42,951 nt of DNA, taken from IMG/VR virus record IMGVR_UViG_3300033148_007061, positions 1 through 42,951 of that record, one strand, 5' to 3'. Positions 27,599-38,000 of the stretch are shown here, in pieces (the stretch's first letter is position 1; each line of letters starts with the position of its first letter). This stretch comes from a virus. Both the position numbers and the translations under genes were made by a program. The notes under the pieces were generated by a model. That model worked only from the letters and a program-made list of their open reading frames with translations, ran no database searches and was not told the DNA's origin.

Positions 27599-29803
27599 CT
27601 ATGATAAAGACACAGTTCCTGTTTTAACTGTGCCATCACTATATTTTACTTTTATATCAAGCTCATGGTTTACTTCATCCACAGCAAATGAAACTTCACC
27701 ATTTGCTAAATCCGCATCATCACAAAGGGCAGTCGGACAAGCTAGATATACCTCTCTTGCATTTATATGACCCCTTAATATATCACCTATAGAAAGTTGG
27801 TAATTCCCAGTTGCAGATTTTGCGTCTATTTCATACCCAATAATAATATTATAGCTACCTGATGTAATATTATCGCCAGCTTTATGCCCAATGCCAATAT
27901 TACCCGTCCCATTTGTCTGATTTAACCCATAATAACCTATCGCTACATTTCTAACGCCGCTTGTTAAACTATAAAGCGAATTAGCCCCAACACCAGTATT
28001 ATAACTACCAGTATCTAAATTAAAAGAACTCGCATATCCAATAGCTAGGTTGTGACTACCGCTCTCTATAGAACGTAATGTATTTGTACCAAGGGCTAAG
28101 TTTTTTTCTCCCGTTGTAATGGCACGTAAAGCCTGACTACCAATAGCTACGTTATGATAACCTTCAGTACCACCAGTATGACTTAGGTTACCTAGCCCTA
28201 CTACATTTACCCCCAAAAAAACATTAGTCGCTTGTGATAACCACCTATCCGTGAAAAAATCACCACCTAAAACTTCAAGATAATGATTCGTGCTGTCATA
28301 AGCTATTCTGACATCTCCAGAAACACCTACATACTTACCATTTCCGACTTGAATATCACCAACAGAAGTAAGGTCTTGTGAATTCCAACTAAACGCCGCC
28401 CCTGCTTGCCCAGAAAGGTCAGATAAGACTTCTGCAGGACTTCTAAATTCCACAGCATCCGGAGTGGCGTTGACTCGTAAGAAATATCCAGCACTTCCAG
28501 CGTAATTTGCTGGGGTGTCGCTTAATCCAATAAAACCTGAAACTCCGCCTGTAACTGCTATCCACCTGCTTGTACCTGCATCCCAGGATAATACATCATT
28601 ATCATTTGGGGTCTCTGCGTTTACATCAGTCAAATCACCCAACTTTGGCGGGAAAGTCGTAGGGAATAATTCCTTATAAGCTGACTTAACAGTCAGCAGA
28701 TTTGCCCCAGACTTTTGAACTACGATTTTAGCTGCCAGGACTCCAAAATCGCTGACTAATTCCGGGACAGTGTCAGGAAGCACTGCATTTTCAGCCTCAG
28801 CCAGCTTGTAATTTCCCTGCCCATATACCACATTTATGTCGCTGTCAAAATGGATGTAGACCCAGTGGACTCCATAACGGTTTGCTGTGAGCGTTGCAAG
28901 AGCCCCAGAACCATCATCATAGTGGGTATTATCGATTTGCTGTTGACCTGTGACTTTTGTCCAGCCACCTCCGCCATCACGATACCAATAAGTGAACCTA
29001 TCTGCCCCAGATGTATCTTGTGCCGAGGTCGTAATTCTATTAAGCCCAAAATAGAATACGCCAGCCCCAGAGGTCAGATACCTCTGCCCGGTCTCTGATA
29101 TTTCACCACCAGAAGCACGTTCGAACCCCCTGACGTTTATCAGCCTCTCATGCTCATTGTATGCTAGTTCAGTTAACCTAATTCCAAAACTTAGAATATG
29201 AAGCGTTGTCCCTTCCCGATATACCTTACCTAGAATAAACTCTGTCCGTCCGTCAAGCGTAGTCCTGTCAGTCGTTACCCCTATAACAGGAGCTCCGCCA
29301 TTATAATCCATATACACATAATTTATTCTGCTGTCAGTCAAGGCTATTCCGGTATCAGCATCCCAATCGAATGATTTTGTCGTTCCCGTAGGTGAATCAG
29401 TCGTCTTTATAAATCCAGTCCCCGCAGCCACGTCTATTGTCCCGTTATGTGCTGCGTTCTCTGTTATCTCTCCGCCTGAGATACGCCCAGCAGATTGTAT
29501 GATATTCAGCCAGTCCTGAAAATCATCATAAGTCGGTGTCCCTATGCTTTCTATCGGATGGTCATGAGCACCTACATCTGTTAATTCGTTATGACTCACA
29601 TAGCCAAATTCTATACTGTCCTCATCGCTGTTTACTTTGGCTACTTTTCCAGCACTCTCAGCAAAAGTGGAAGGCGTCCCTAGTAAGTCAGTATAAACCG
29701 ATACACCTCTAGCTGCTTTAATCCGGACAGATTTGATTTGCCTTGAAAGCCTATCGCCTAGAGCCTCAAGCTCGTTAAAAGTCGCTGGTCTTTGTCCGTG
29801 CAT
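27599..29803 (-). CDS. tail fibre with YadA-head-like repeats
   Basis: The 734-residue protein has an N-terminal helical base (ELEALGDRLSRQIKSVRIKA), beta-rich domains with repeated LxDTPxxYxGxxGxxLRVN segments (for example FIGLSDTPANYAGSAG), and at 544-673 at least seven copies of a GxxNVAIG-type repeat (such as NVAIG, NLALG, NLAIG, NTGVG, NIGIG). The latter is the left-handed beta-roll of trimeric adhesin heads. The end is a beta domain with KVKYSDGTVKTGTVSLS. It is a trimeric receptor-binding fibre, probably host-specific. AGAGGTTAGAGA precedes the ATG. Confidence 0.82.
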   Translation of the reverse strand: MHGQRPATFNELEALGDRLSRQIKSVRIKAARGVSVYTDLLGTPSTFAESAGKVAKVNSDEDSIEFGYVSHNELTDVGAHDHPIESIGTPTYDDFQDWLNIIQSAGRISGGEITENAAHNGTIDVAAGTGFIKTTDSPTGTTKSFDWDADTGIALTDSRINYVYMDYNGGAPVIGVTTDRTTLDGRTEFILGKVYREGTTLHILSFGIRLTELAYNEHERLINVRGFERASGGEISETGQRYLTSGAGVFYFGLNRITTSAQDTSGADRFTYWYRDGGGGWTKVTGQQQIDNTHYDDGSGALATLTANRYGVHWVYIHFDSDINVVYGQGNYKLAEAENAVLPDTVPELVSDFGVLAAKIVVQKSGANLLTVKSAYKELFPTTFPPKLGDLTDVNAETPNDNDVLSWDAGTSRWIAVTGGVSGFIGLSDTPANYAGSAGYFLRVNATPDAVEFRSPAEVLSDLSGQAGAAFSWNSQDLTSVGDIQVGNGKYVGVSGDVRIAYDSTNHYLEVLGGDFFTDRWLSQATNVFLGVNVVGLGNLSHTGGTEGYHNVAIGSQALRAITTGEKNLALGTNTLRSIESGSHNLAIGYASSFNLDTGSYNTGVGANSLYSLTSGVRNVAIGYYGLNQTNGTGNIGIGHKAGDNITSGSYNIIIGYEIDAKSATGNYQLSIGDILRGHINAREVYLACPTALCDDADLANGEVSFAVDEVNHELDIKVKYSDGTVKTGTVSLS

Positions 29804-29816
29804 TCTCTAACCTCTA

Positions 29817-31346
29817 TCAATACGATAGCTCATCCAGGAGAGCCACGCAATTTACCGTCCCTGTACTTATCCTTTTTGTCAGACTTAACTGCCGGAATAT
29901 AACAGCGTCAAAAGCCCCAGTCGCTGAATCAGCCCTATCTCTTGATATAAGCACTTTTTCAGTAGGCAGAGCATCAAAAGCATAACCGCTTACTTCATAG
30001 CTTATTTTTTTCTGGGGAACTTCAATCAGAACCATATAAATATCAGCCAGGTTCTCAGCATCTGAAGCATCCTTAAGATAAGTCTCAATAGGCAAAGTGC
30101 TTTTCCGTTTATACAAATACTGAGCTATATCAGATGTTGATTCCCTTTTTTTGTATTTCATTGAGGAGGGGTCTTGGTCGTAAAGGATTTGAACCTTATA
30201 GTAAATACTTTTAGCATCCCTTATACAGCTAAATGCTAAAAAGTCCTCATTCTTAAGGTGTGTAGTCCCAGAGGGTACGCCAGCTTCGTAGAAAGGCACA
30301 GCCCACTTCCCATCTAGCCTTGGAAGGAATTTGAATAAAGCTCCTGATTCCAGCCGGGTCAATATTGTCTGGAAGGATTCTTCTCTATTGAGATATAGGT
30401 TTATTGGCTCCGGATGCTCTGTCTCTAAATCATCAAAAGAAGATACGTCTAGCAAATCAAGCGAGCGTCCCATAACAGTGACCCAAAGATGTTTTAAGAC
30501 TCCAGAGTGCGTATCAATGAGATTCCCAAAATTATCTACGTATCCTTTAGCTCCCACCCTTACATCTGAATCACTTGTGAACTGGTAATATTTATTCTGC
30601 AGAAGCGTTATTGCCGGGTTAAAATCAGATACGTCTTTTCGTTCAGTGAACCCCCCGACTCTTGTCTCCTGGTCGTCCTCGTAGATGGAGAGCCGAAAAT
30701 AATTTGTAGGGTTCCCGACTTTTTTGACCCATACGATGACCCTGGTTATATAATAACTATCAGCCGGCATGAGGAAACTTTGTGCTATTTTTGTCCTTAC
30801 CCCAGCATCCCTAAGAGGATAATCCGTATCATAATTGGATTTATCATGCTCGACTACAAGTTCTTCATCTCCATCTAAAGTCTTTTTCCCATAGATCTTA
30901 AAGCACAAATCTATCCCGGCATCACCTACCCAGTTATCAGCTCCATCTATTTTGTAATACTGGCCATCCCCATATCCAGCCCCGGAGTCTCCCCCTATCT
31001 CCACATAATCAGTCCCGTTTATCCCAAAATCTCCCTGAAGCACAATGATATAAGTCTGATTCCCAGCACAATAGGGCATACCATAGACCGTAAACTGAGC
31101 ATTAGCTAAATCAGTCTCATAATTTTCATCTTCAGCAAGGTCAATCCCATCTACTTCAACAGTGTCTATAGCCTTAATCTTACGATGGGCTATTTGATAT
31201 TTCATTATAGCCGTATCAATACACACTGGTTCTATTCCGTCTTTTTCGCCATAAAACTCAGGGATTACGTAACCGTCTTTTCCAGAGTCCATATTCGGAT
31301 AATTGGAGACCCAAAATTTATGTTTAGGAAGCATCTCTGTAATCAT
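29817..31346 (-). CDS. baseplate/tail hub protein (509 residues)
   Basis: This large beta-rich protein contains FWVSNYPNMDSGKDGYVIPE near the start, AFDAVIFRQLSLTKRISTGT near the end and YKVQILYDQDPSSMKYKKRE in between. That is the style of a tail hub in siphoviruses, which carries the fibre. The start overlaps the stop of the 226-residue gene upstream as ATGA. The pair may be the split equivalent of one hub protein. Confidence 0.65.
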   Translation of the reverse strand: MITEMLPKHKFWVSNYPNMDSGKDGYVIPEFYGEKDGIEPVCIDTAIMKYQIAHRKIKAIDTVEVDGIDLAEDENYETDLANAQFTVYGMPYCAGNQTYIIVLQGDFGINGTDYVEIGGDSGAGYGDGQYYKIDGADNWVGDAGIDLCFKIYGKKTLDGDEELVVEHDKSNYDTDYPLRDAGVRTKIAQSFLMPADSYYITRVIVWVKKVGNPTNYFRLSIYEDDQETRVGGFTERKDVSDFNPAITLLQNKYYQFTSDSDVRVGAKGYVDNFGNLIDTHSGVLKHLWVTVMGRSLDLLDVSSFDDLETEHPEPINLYLNREESFQTILTRLESGALFKFLPRLDGKWAVPFYEAGVPSGTTHLKNEDFLAFSCIRDAKSIYYKVQILYDQDPSSMKYKKRESTSDIAQYLYKRKSTLPIETYLKDASDAENLADIYMVLIEVPQKKISYEVSGYAFDALPTEKVLISRDRADSATGAFDAVIFRQLSLTKRISTGTVNCVALLDELSY

Positions 31347-32023
31347 TGTTCCCTCGGATCTAATATTTCGAAAGTTACTTCTTCATCTGACCAGGTAATA
31401 TTGCCAATAATTCCTCTGTTTAATGTAGCCATATCCCCAAACCCCACCCCTAAATCAATCACCTCTAAAATAATGTTTTTCCATTCATAAGCATATGTCG
31501 ATAACCTTGTATCAAAATATCCGTCTGCATTTATAAGTTTTATATCCCCGAATCCCAAGGATATTCCACCTTGATAATAATCAGATACCGCCATATCTAT
31601 ATCCGGAAGATCCTCGCTTCTCAAATAAGGTAAGTAATAATGACCGTTATAAATAACAGGCTCATCCTCATCCTGGATGTTTGTATAGTATTCCCAGTGA
31701 TAAGCGACCAGGAAATAACCACCGCTTACGCCTCCAGGGTCATCAGAACCGCTTGTATGAAGCCATAGATATTGATTGTCCTCATCATAATAAAACCCCA
31801 TACCGCCTGAAAGGTTCTGAAGCTCCAGGAGGGTCATGCATTCAGTATAAGGCGTGCCATTTTCCTCTACTTCCACGACTACCTCATCATAATCAATACG
31901 CCAACAATTCGTATATATTCCATGCTGTGTCCAAGAGCCAGTATCAATACGTTTAGCCGGCTGGATTCTGACCATAAAGACTTTTGTCCAGTCAGCCTTT
32001 TTTACAATATCTTCAAAGCTCAT
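31343..32023 (-). CDS. baseplate/hub N-terminal-like protein (226 residues)
   Basis: The sequence is strand-rich with many aromatic and acidic residues: ISLGFGDIKLINADGYFDTR, then WKNIILEVIDLGVGFGDM. It lies between the second discoidin-like protein and the hub and shares four-base overlaps with both. It probably links the distal tail ring to the hub. The assignment rests on position and general pattern. Confidence 0.58.
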   Translation of the reverse strand: MSFEDIVKKADWTKVFMVRIQPAKRIDTGSWTQHGIYTNCWRIDYDEVVVEVEENGTPYTECMTLLELQNLSGGMGFYYDEDNQYLWLHTSGSDDPGGVSGGYFLVAYHWEYYTNIQDEDEPVIYNGHYYLPYLRSEDLPDIDMAVSDYYQGGISLGFGDIKLINADGYFDTRLSTYAYEWKNIILEVIDLGVGFGDMATLNRGIIGNITWSDEEVTFEILDPREQ

Positions 32024-33051
32024 CTTGTTTCCTTAAAATGCAAAGTAGTATTTACCCGGTTATAAAGATATTCATATTCCAATGATTCTGAAAATGTTAC
32101 ATAATAAGTGCGTTTCCACCAATATCGGTAATTTTCTATTATAAAAAATGGAATTCCTTTTCCTTTGGCTTCGTAGATATCCCAAATAGTATCATAATCA
32201 GAGGAACCCAGTTTATCAAATGTATAGAAGAAATCTCTAAATTTCCACATCGGTCTTTCTGAAATATGGCCTTCTCTATCTGTTTTGTATTCCTGGCTGT
32301 CTTCTTCATATTCAGGGCTATGACCTATAAAATTTTGGCTTACCTCAAAATAATCACCCAGGAATATACGTCCTATCTTAAAATGCGGTTTGCAATATGG
32401 AACCATATCCCTATCGCCTCTAGTGCTTATATCTTCTTCTCCTGTCAAGCTCCCTGTAATGCTTCCAGCAGTCATATATAACCGCCAATAACGATAATTC
32501 TGTTCGGCATCCCAAAAATATTCGATTAAGGTCTTATCATCTATTATTTCAAGCTCTTGATTTATAGCCGGAGCTCCCCATACATCTGCATTATTTGCTT
32601 GGATTATTACAGTAGAACCAGGGTTAAACCAGTGATTTGCAATGACTAAAGCTCTTACTGGTTTTGCTTCCCCAAAATCAGCTTTTAGCCAAATCCCTTT
32701 TATTTTACTTTCAGCAGACCTCCAGCAACGGGAAAGCCAATGATGCTGCGTATTAGTGGCTGGGAATTTAAGCTGTTCACTATTTGTCGTTACAGTAGCT
32801 TCATCCCATTTATTATCCCAAAGGAAACGGAGCCTCGAAAACTCTCTTTCACTTACCGCTCCGCTTTCATTTCTTATCGTAAACCACATCTGATGCCTGA
32901 ACACCCCCAGGCAAAAGGGAACGTATCTTATATGCTTTCTATAGACACCAACGCACCAGGGTACATAACGGATTAAAGGCTCTCCTCTTGGTAAGTCATA
33001 TACTGCAGAACGTATGAAAGAACCACCATTAAAATAATCATGCGTCATCAT
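32020..33051 (-). CDS. discoidin-like distal tail protein, paralogue 2 (343 residues)
   Basis: Residues about 100-230 share with the protein at 34290-35072 a string of features: HHWLSRCWRS, WLKADFGEAKPVRALVIANH, QANNADVWGAPAINQELEII, EQNYRYWRLYM and GRIFLGDYFE. This is a galactose-binding or F5/8-type C-like sandwich. The C-terminal part (YTFDKLGSSDYDTIWDIYEA) looks like a distal tail domain that attaches to the tube. It differs from its partner by a 90-residue N-terminal extension. Confidence 0.7.
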   Translation of the reverse strand: MMTHDYFNGGSFIRSAVYDLPRGEPLIRYVPWCVGVYRKHIRYVPFCLGVFRHQMWFTIRNESGAVSEREFSRLRFLWDNKWDEATVTTNSEQLKFPATNTQHHWLSRCWRSAESKIKGIWLKADFGEAKPVRALVIANHWFNPGSTVIIQANNADVWGAPAINQELEIIDDKTLIEYFWDAEQNYRYWRLYMTAGSITGSLTGEEDISTRGDRDMVPYCKPHFKIGRIFLGDYFEVSQNFIGHSPEYEEDSQEYKTDREGHISERPMWKFRDFFYTFDKLGSSDYDTIWDIYEAKGKGIPFFIIENYRYWWKRTYYVTFSESLEYEYLYNRVNTTLHFKETR

Positions 33052-34290
33052 TTAACCTATCGTTAGCTTAAACCTTGCTATTTTTGCCTCTTGAGCCGCT
33101 CCTGATGGGTCAGCCCGTAGCCAAAAGGCTTTATATTCATTTTCAGTGAAGGAGCCTAGATTGACTGAATTACTCCAGGCACCAGGAGCCCCAGCCACAT
33201 CCGGAGCTAGTTCCAGAATATCTTCTGCATCTGTCCTATGGTCTGAAACAAATCCTATGGTAACATCCTCTGTTTCAGCTTCCAGTGCCTTTAAGTAGTA
33301 TTTTACGGGAATAGAAGTCCTGTCTTTTGGAATAGAGCCTAAAGAAGCAGGCTCATAAAGCTCAATTCCATTCGAGTCGCAAAAAATAAATCGAATTCTG
33401 GGAGTGTAAACTATCGAATGCTGGGAATCCAGCCCGTCTCCAGGAAAAGTAACGTACGCTTCCCAGGCTTCATCAATCAAGTCAAATCTGTATATTCCGT
33501 TGTCAACATCTGTTATCCAAAATAAGTATCTATCTCCGTCCCAAACAAGAGTATTGCTACCATATCCTGAACCTAAATCAGTGGGCATTGAGCCGATATT
33601 TGACCAGGAATTTGCACTGATATCGTACTTGTCAAATTTATCATCTTTTCTAGTTAGATAAATATATTCTGGCGTTCCGCTCTCAGGTACTTGAGCCCAT
33701 ACCATTCCCCTTGCATTCGTAACCCCATCCGACCCATCAGTATTGGCTTTAACCATCCAGTTTCCTGTAACCGGATTGAGCATGTAAAAATCTGCGGAAC
33801 CTGCCACTGACCTGGCTAAAAATATGTTTCCTGGTTGATTATTAGCCCAGGGAGGAACTGCCGCTATAGCTGGGTCAGTGCTGGTACCAACTGGCGGCGA
33901 AGGTTCGATTCCCCAGACTTTTGTTGCATAAGAGAAACTACAAACGTTAAATGACTCATAAGCCGCCACGTAGATTTTTCCCCCAAAATCCTGCGTCATC
34001 ATTCCATAATTAAACTCATCTATAATATCAGGGTCTTGAGGATAATCGCTTAATTCAAACGTATGGATATTTAATCTTTTTTTAACATAATCTGCATCAG
34101 AAGTATTATGTTGAATATAAATCCAGATATAAAAACCTCCGTCCCATACACCCATAGAATCTGCAGAAACATCAAAAGCAGGGAGTTTCACTATATCTGA
34201 CCATTCACCTGTAGCAATATTATACCGCTTCAAGTATCTATTAGCATTATCCTCGACCCAGCACCAAAGGCTCTCATCAATTGCAGCCAT
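33052..34290 (-). CDS. Kelch-like beta-propeller tail protein
   Basis: The 412-residue protein contains Kelch-type blades: RYNIATGEWSDIVKLPAFDV, DKYDISANSWSNIGSMPTDL, YRFDLIDEAWEAYVTFPGDG, with repeated WDGGFY or WDGDRY turns. The last 110 residues form a separate beta domain (VKYYLKALEAETEDVTIGF). It lies between two related distal-tail proteins, and its start overlaps the preceding stop by one base. A propeller in this position is uncommon and could bind glycans on the host. Confidence 0.72.
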   Translation of the reverse strand: MAAIDESLWCWVEDNANRYLKRYNIATGEWSDIVKLPAFDVSADSMGVWDGGFYIWIYIQHNTSDADYVKKRLNIHTFELSDYPQDPDIIDEFNYGMMTQDFGGKIYVAAYESFNVCSFSYATKVWGIEPSPPVGTSTDPAIAAVPPWANNQPGNIFLARSVAGSADFYMLNPVTGNWMVKANTDGSDGVTNARGMVWAQVPESGTPEYIYLTRKDDKFDKYDISANSWSNIGSMPTDLGSGYGSNTLVWDGDRYLFWITDVDNGIYRFDLIDEAWEAYVTFPGDGLDSQHSIVYTPRIRFIFCDSNGIELYEPASLGSIPKDRTSIPVKYYLKALEAETEDVTIGFVSDHRTDAEDILELAPDVAGAPGAWSNSVNLGSFTENEYKAFWLRADPSGAAQEAKIARFKLTIG

Positions 34291-35072
34291 TATAGAAGCT
34301 CCTCTGTTGTAATCGTAAGCCTATTAAAGTTTTTTATTAAAGGGTCAAATCCCCAATTATCTGTATTCTGCACATAATATGTTACCAAATACGGAGTTGC
34401 ATGAGTCGGGTCTTGACATATAAAATATTCTTTAGAGAGCCCTACTTCCTGCCACATCTCCCAAAAAGTATCAAAATCATCAGAATTGATTGCCCCAAAG
34501 GAATAAGTCCATGCTCTGTATCTTGGCTTCTGGTCGCTGGATATCTGCCCGCCTGTAGAACGCTTTACAGCAGAGAGGTCTAAAAACGCAGGGCTTTTTG
34601 ATTGGAAATTATAATAAGGCTCAAAATAAGGGCCTAAAAATATACGCCCTATTTCAAGATACCCATCGGGGTTCAGAGCATCCGTCATCACTATACGCCA
34701 GTAACGGTAATTTTGAGTGCTTGAGAAAAATTTAATGATAAGCCCGGATGTTACAGGAATCACCTCATCTAAAGCAGGAGCCCCCCAGGCATCCGTATCG
34801 TTTGCCTGGATCCTCAGTCCATCACTGCTTTCAAGCATGCTGAAATTATGATTTTTTATGATAAACGCCTCTACGTCATAGGCATATCCTAAATCAGCTT
34901 TTATATAAGCATCAGAAAGCCCGCCAGTAAGCCCTAATTCACTCCGCCATGTCCTTGTATGCCAACGATGTTGTGTATTGATTACAGAGAAACCTGATTC
35001 AGAGCTTGAAACAGATAAAGAAGCATCATCAAAATAATTTTTCCACATAAAACGTATATTCTGCCCGATCAT
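34290..35072 (-). CDS. discoidin-like distal tail protein, paralogue 1 (260 residues)
   Basis: This carries the same fold as the protein at 32020-33051: RWHTRTWRSELGLTGG, IKADLGYAYDVEAFIIKNHN, QANDTDAWGAPALDEVIPVT, TQNYRYWRIVM and GRIFLGPYFE. The C-terminal half, AWTYSFGAINSDDFDTFWEM, resembles the distal tail (Dit-like) end. It directly follows the tape measure, the classic Dit position. Four-base overlap with the tape measure gene. Confidence 0.74.
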   Translation of the reverse strand: MIGQNIRFMWKNYFDDASLSVSSSESGFSVINTQHRWHTRTWRSELGLTGGLSDAYIKADLGYAYDVEAFIIKNHNFSMLESSDGLRIQANDTDAWGAPALDEVIPVTSGLIIKFFSSTQNYRYWRIVMTDALNPDGYLEIGRIFLGPYFEPYYNFQSKSPAFLDLSAVKRSTGGQISSDQKPRYRAWTYSFGAINSDDFDTFWEMWQEVGLSKEYFICQDPTHATPYLVTYYVQNTDNWGFDPLIKNFNRLTITTEELL

Positions 35073-38000
35073 AATCTACCTCCAGCTATAGCTCCGAGGT
35101 TTATAGGAACATTGCCTTTTATAATATCTTTCTTTAATCTTTCGACTTTTTCAACAGTAAAGTTTATAAGATATTTATCATTTTTGGGAATGACTACAGG
35201 CTTTATCTGAACATTTATATTGCCTATGCCATCAGAGCCTGCTCTTGTTGGCTGTGAGTCTACATGGCGTATATCAACGATTTCACCTCTATGGGCTCTA
35301 AATAATTGCTCTTGAGCCTGAACATACCAAGTCCCTTCATCTTGTGCGGAGATCGCCCTCACTCCCATCATTGAAGCCCCTTGAGCCCCTGAGACTTCAT
35401 TAAAGTTTTTCATGCTTTTTATAAATTTATTATTAGAGTCTCTTATTCCTTTTTCTAATCCGGCGATCCCATTTCCTATTTTCCCGCCTAACGAAACAAT
35501 GTCCCCTCCAAGCCCTGTTAATCCTCGGTTAAAATCTTGCCCTAATTGTTCAAGTGGGTCTGATGCAAACATATTGACATAAACAGTGCCTTGAGTAGTC
35601 ATGGCATTATAAAGAGCACCTAATTTATCGTTAATATTCCATGAAGTCTTTTTTATGTCATTAAGCTGTGCATTGGTGTGATCCATTTTTTCCCCTTGAT
35701 CCCATGCGACTGTTTCAAGGAGCTTATTCGTATAACTTAAATCATCACCGCCGCTAATAAGAGTCCCTAAGAATGTCCCGACTGCTGCACCTAAGCCTAA
35801 AAAGACTCCACTCATAGCAGAAGCTGCACCACTAGCCGCTGAAGTTGCTGCAGATGCACCAGCACCAATCCCATCAAAAATGCCAGCAACGGCACTAGTA
35901 GCAGACTTTGTTCCTTCAAGAATTTTCATTAAAAATTTAGTTGTATAAATGACCATGATTTCTTCAATAGCTGTAGCAACAATGCCTTTGATTTGATTCC
36001 AAAGCGATTCTTCTTTTTTCAATTCATCCTGTCTATGTTTTTCCCTAGCCTGAGTTTCTGCATTTTGCAAGTCTTGTTTCTTCTGATAATATTTTTCTTC
36101 TAAAGCCTGTAAAGCAGCTGCTTTTTCTTCCTCGCTTTGGATTGTATTTTCAATGATTTGTTGTTGATTTTCATACCATTCATCTAAATTATTTTGTGCA
36201 TTTTCATAATAAGAATTATCAAACTCTTGGGCTTGGTATGTAAACGCCTCATAAATTCCCAATGTGTCAACAATGGTATTAGCAATGTTCCTCATAGAAT
36301 CAGCAATGATTGTACTCATTTCTTGGACTGCTGATGTTACTTCATTTTTTGTTTTCTTCCACTCTTCCTGAACTCCACCCAATTCTTCTCCATGTTCATA
36401 TAATATTCCATTTAAAATATCCATTGAAGATGTAAGTCCGCCACAAGACGTTATTAAGGCATCTATTTCAGATTGGGGAATATCAGTCAAATCCATTAAT
36501 CTGTTAAATTCTTCGACCTGCTTGTTTAGAGAAATGTAGCTTTCCCTTAAGATTTGTAAATCTGAATTAAGGCTCTCTATCGCACTATTATAAGTATCAA
36601 GAGATAGCTTCCCGGAATCTAATTTTGATTTTAGCTCATCTTTTATCTTATTAAGCTTGACTATTTCGTCATACCATTCAGTTGTAGTCTTAAGATTATT
36701 TTGCCTTAGATATTCTTCCCATGCCTGGAGCTTATCCTTATTATCTTTGAGAGCATCTGATGACCCATATAGCTGTTCTTTCAAATCCTTAATTTTGCTT
36801 TTAAGTTTTTCTACAGACCCCGGAGTCGCTTCTGTAGAATTTTTTAATTCAACAAGAGCTTTCTCAGCGGCTTCAAGCTCAGCTTTTAATTCAGTTCTTG
36901 TCGTGAGACCGAATTCTTTGAAAATATTTATTGAATTTTCTATTGTTTCGTTTCCTTTTTTCAGAGATTCTCTGTATTCTATTATCCGTCTATTAGCCTC
37001 TTCAGCAGATTTAGAATCAGCAAGAATTTGTTTCTCATGTTCTCTTATAGCCAAAGCATTTTTTAAAGCAACTTGAGTGAGCCCACCAAAAACATATTCC
37101 ATAGTAGTAAGCTTTTGGTTAGCTTTTTCCATCTTAACAAGCCATTCTTTCCAATATTGATCACCCTTTTTCCATGCCTTAAGTGCATCTTCGTAAGTAA
37201 CATCAAGATTTTCTAAGCCAGCAATAAAGCCCATAACCTGTTCTTTGGCTTCTTTCCCTTTCCTTCTGGCTTTGTCTTGAGCAGATTCCCATTTTTCAGT
37301 TGCCGGAAGAAGCCTGTCTAAAAGAGTATCTGCTGTCGCATTCATCATCCCTTTTAAAGAAACCAATTCCACAGTAACGTTTCCTACGGTACTGCCCAAA
37401 ATCCTCATAGATTCCTGAAGCCTGATGCTTATTGCGTCTAAATCCTCAGCACTTCCTACAGCTTCTTTTATTGGATTTATTAGCCCTTCATAAAAAGCTT
37501 CTTTTCCTTTATTGGATACGACTTTTGCTGTTGCTAACCAGGTATCAAAAGTATCTATGTTCTTTTTAAAAGCCTCGTCTGTAGAGCCTGCCGCATTCGA
37601 CATAAGACCCAAATCTTTTTCAAAACCATCTGCCGCCCTTCCAGCAAGAGCCATGACTCCTGTTAAAGCCCTGACATTGGGCACAAGTTTTGATAATGCT
37701 TCTGAATTTCCGCCTGTCTTTTCTTTCACTTCAGCAAGGAACCCACCAAGACCTTTGGCTTTCAAAGCCGCCGCAGACCATTCAATCCCTAATTCTTCTG
37801 CCTTCTTTTTTGCCTGTTCAGATGGTTTTAAGACAGCCATCATAACCTGGCGTAATTGCATAGTGGCTGTCGCAGCGGGTATCCCTTGACGGGTAAGGCT
37901 GGCTATAGCTGCAGCTACTTCATCAAATTTAATTCCTATAGTTCCTGCAACAGGGGCTACAGTCCCAAGAGAGTGTGCCAGCTCCCCAAATGTAAGTTTT

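Noticed and set aside
36657-37076. Plus-strand frame of 139 codons inside the tape measure
   Set aside because: It is a Ser/Phe-rich mirror of the Lys/Glu-rich coiled coil and has no separate evidence.
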